Origin: JAADHY01 sp964428935
Lineage (GTDB): Bacteria; Planctomycetota; Planctomycetia; Planctomycetales; Planctomycetaceae
Direction of reading: 5' to 3'
Length of the DNA: 17,320 nucleotides
Assembly (NCBI GenBank): GCA_964428935.1
Contig: CAYSAG010000084.1
Location: 1 to 17,320, forward strand
Below are positions 16,850 to 17,320 of this stretch, one piece after another (the stretch's first letter is position 1; every line of letters starts with the position of its first letter). The notes under the pieces are model-generated. The model was given only the letters and a program-made list of their open reading frames with translations, ran no database searches and had not been told where the DNA came from. Position numbers and translations under genes: made by a program.

Positions 16850-17320
16850 ATGTTGCACCAGAGCCCGTCTTACAGCATTACCATTCGGTTGCGGTACCCG
16901 GACCGGCCGGGGCAGTTGGGGATCATCACGTCGGCGATCGGGGAGGTCGAAGGATCGATCGGCGCGGTGGACATCGTCGACGTTCGCCGAGACACGATTA
17001 TGCGTGACATCACTGTTTACGCGGCGAACGAAGAGCACTCCGAGCGGATCGTGGAGCGGCTGCGGCAACTGGAGGGGGTCGAGGTCGTCAAGGTTTCGGA
17101 CCGAACCTTCCTGATGCATTTGGGCGGCAAGATCGAGGTCACTTCGAAGGTGCCGGTCAAGACGCGGGACGACTTGTCGATGGCCTACACGCCAGGTGTG
17201 GCTCGAGTTTGCCGTGCCATCCACGCGGATCCTGACGCTTCGTTCAACCTGACCATTCGCCGCAACACGGTGGCGGTCGTTTCGGACGGCTCGGCCGTCT
17301 TAGGGCTCGGCAACATTGGC
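16850..17320 (+). CDS. NAD(P)-dependent malic enzyme with N-terminal ACT domain (3' truncated by window)
   Basis: 157 codons are visible and the frame runs off the right edge. Malic enzyme oxidatively decarboxylates malate to pyruvate in the cytosol. GAGGAG lies 8 nt before the ATG and a second AGGAGG lies 2 nt before it. Residues 9-82 form an ACT domain (ITIRLRYPDRPGQLGIITSA, then a second beta-alpha-beta with DITVYAANEEHSERIVERL), a ligand-binding regulatory module. The catalytic part starts at about 88 and shows KVPVKTRDDLSMAYTPGVA with Tyr113, the conserved catalytic tyrosine of malic enzymes, and GSAVLGLGNIG (147-157) leading into the next conserved segment. The ACT-malic enzyme fusion is known in several bacterial groups, and the ligand may be an amino acid. 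The cofactor cannot be read because the Rossmann domain is outside the window. Confidence 0.9.
   Translation, partial: MLHQSPSYSITIRLRYPDRPGQLGIITSAIGEVEGSIGAVDIVDVRRDTIMRDITVYAANEEHSERIVERLRQLEGVEVVKVSDRTFLMHLGGKIEVTSKVPVKTRDDLSMAYTPGVARVCRAIHADPDASFNLTIRRNTVAVVSDGSAVLGLGNIG

Overview
The window is GC-rich bacterial DNA dominated by two heavy-metal efflux (HME) RND pump clusters that point away from each other, with ordinary metabolic genes at both edges. The organism is most likely a planctomycete (Planctomycetota, Pirellulales-like). This is an inference from several signs: long and loosely packed intergenic gaps inside apparent operons, a CzcB-type adaptor with Cys-rich N-terminal repeats, and small exported Cys/His proteins resembling ones I remember beside planctomycete Czc/Cus clusters. 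No rRNA or other marker gene is present to confirm it.

Left edge (1-994): the 3' part of a GH51-like alpha-L-arabinofuranosidase gene on +. Minus-strand efflux cluster, read right to left (6660 to 995): a small exported Cys-rich protein (6660-6286), a CzcB-type membrane fusion protein with three Cys/His repeats after its membrane anchor (5871-4306), and a CzcA-type RND permease (4114-995). A 708-bp divergent intergenic region (6661-7368) separates it from the plus-strand cluster.

Plus-strand efflux cluster (7369-15723): a CzcC/TolC-type outer membrane factor, a small predicted lipoprotein, a His-rich CzcB-type adaptor, a second CzcA-type permease with a periplasmic insertion of about 69 residues, and a shortened P-II signalling protein. 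Right edge: a minus-strand HAD-fold 5'(3')-deoxyribonucleotidase-like gene (16364-15804), then the 5' part of a malic enzyme with an N-terminal ACT domain (16850 to the window end).

Both permeases carry the DFG-x3-D-x6-E signature of divalent-cation (Zn/Co/Cd/Ni type) HME-RND pumps rather than the Cu/Ag type. Only one outer membrane factor is visible, so the two inner-membrane/adaptor pairs may share it or the minus pair may use one encoded elsewhere. The two small exported proteins, the Cys- and His-rich adaptor extensions and the P-II protein look like accessory metal-handling and sensing parts added to a standard CzcCBA core. That accessory layer is the most interesting part of the window. 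No mobile elements, CRISPR arrays, tRNA or rRNA genes were seen.
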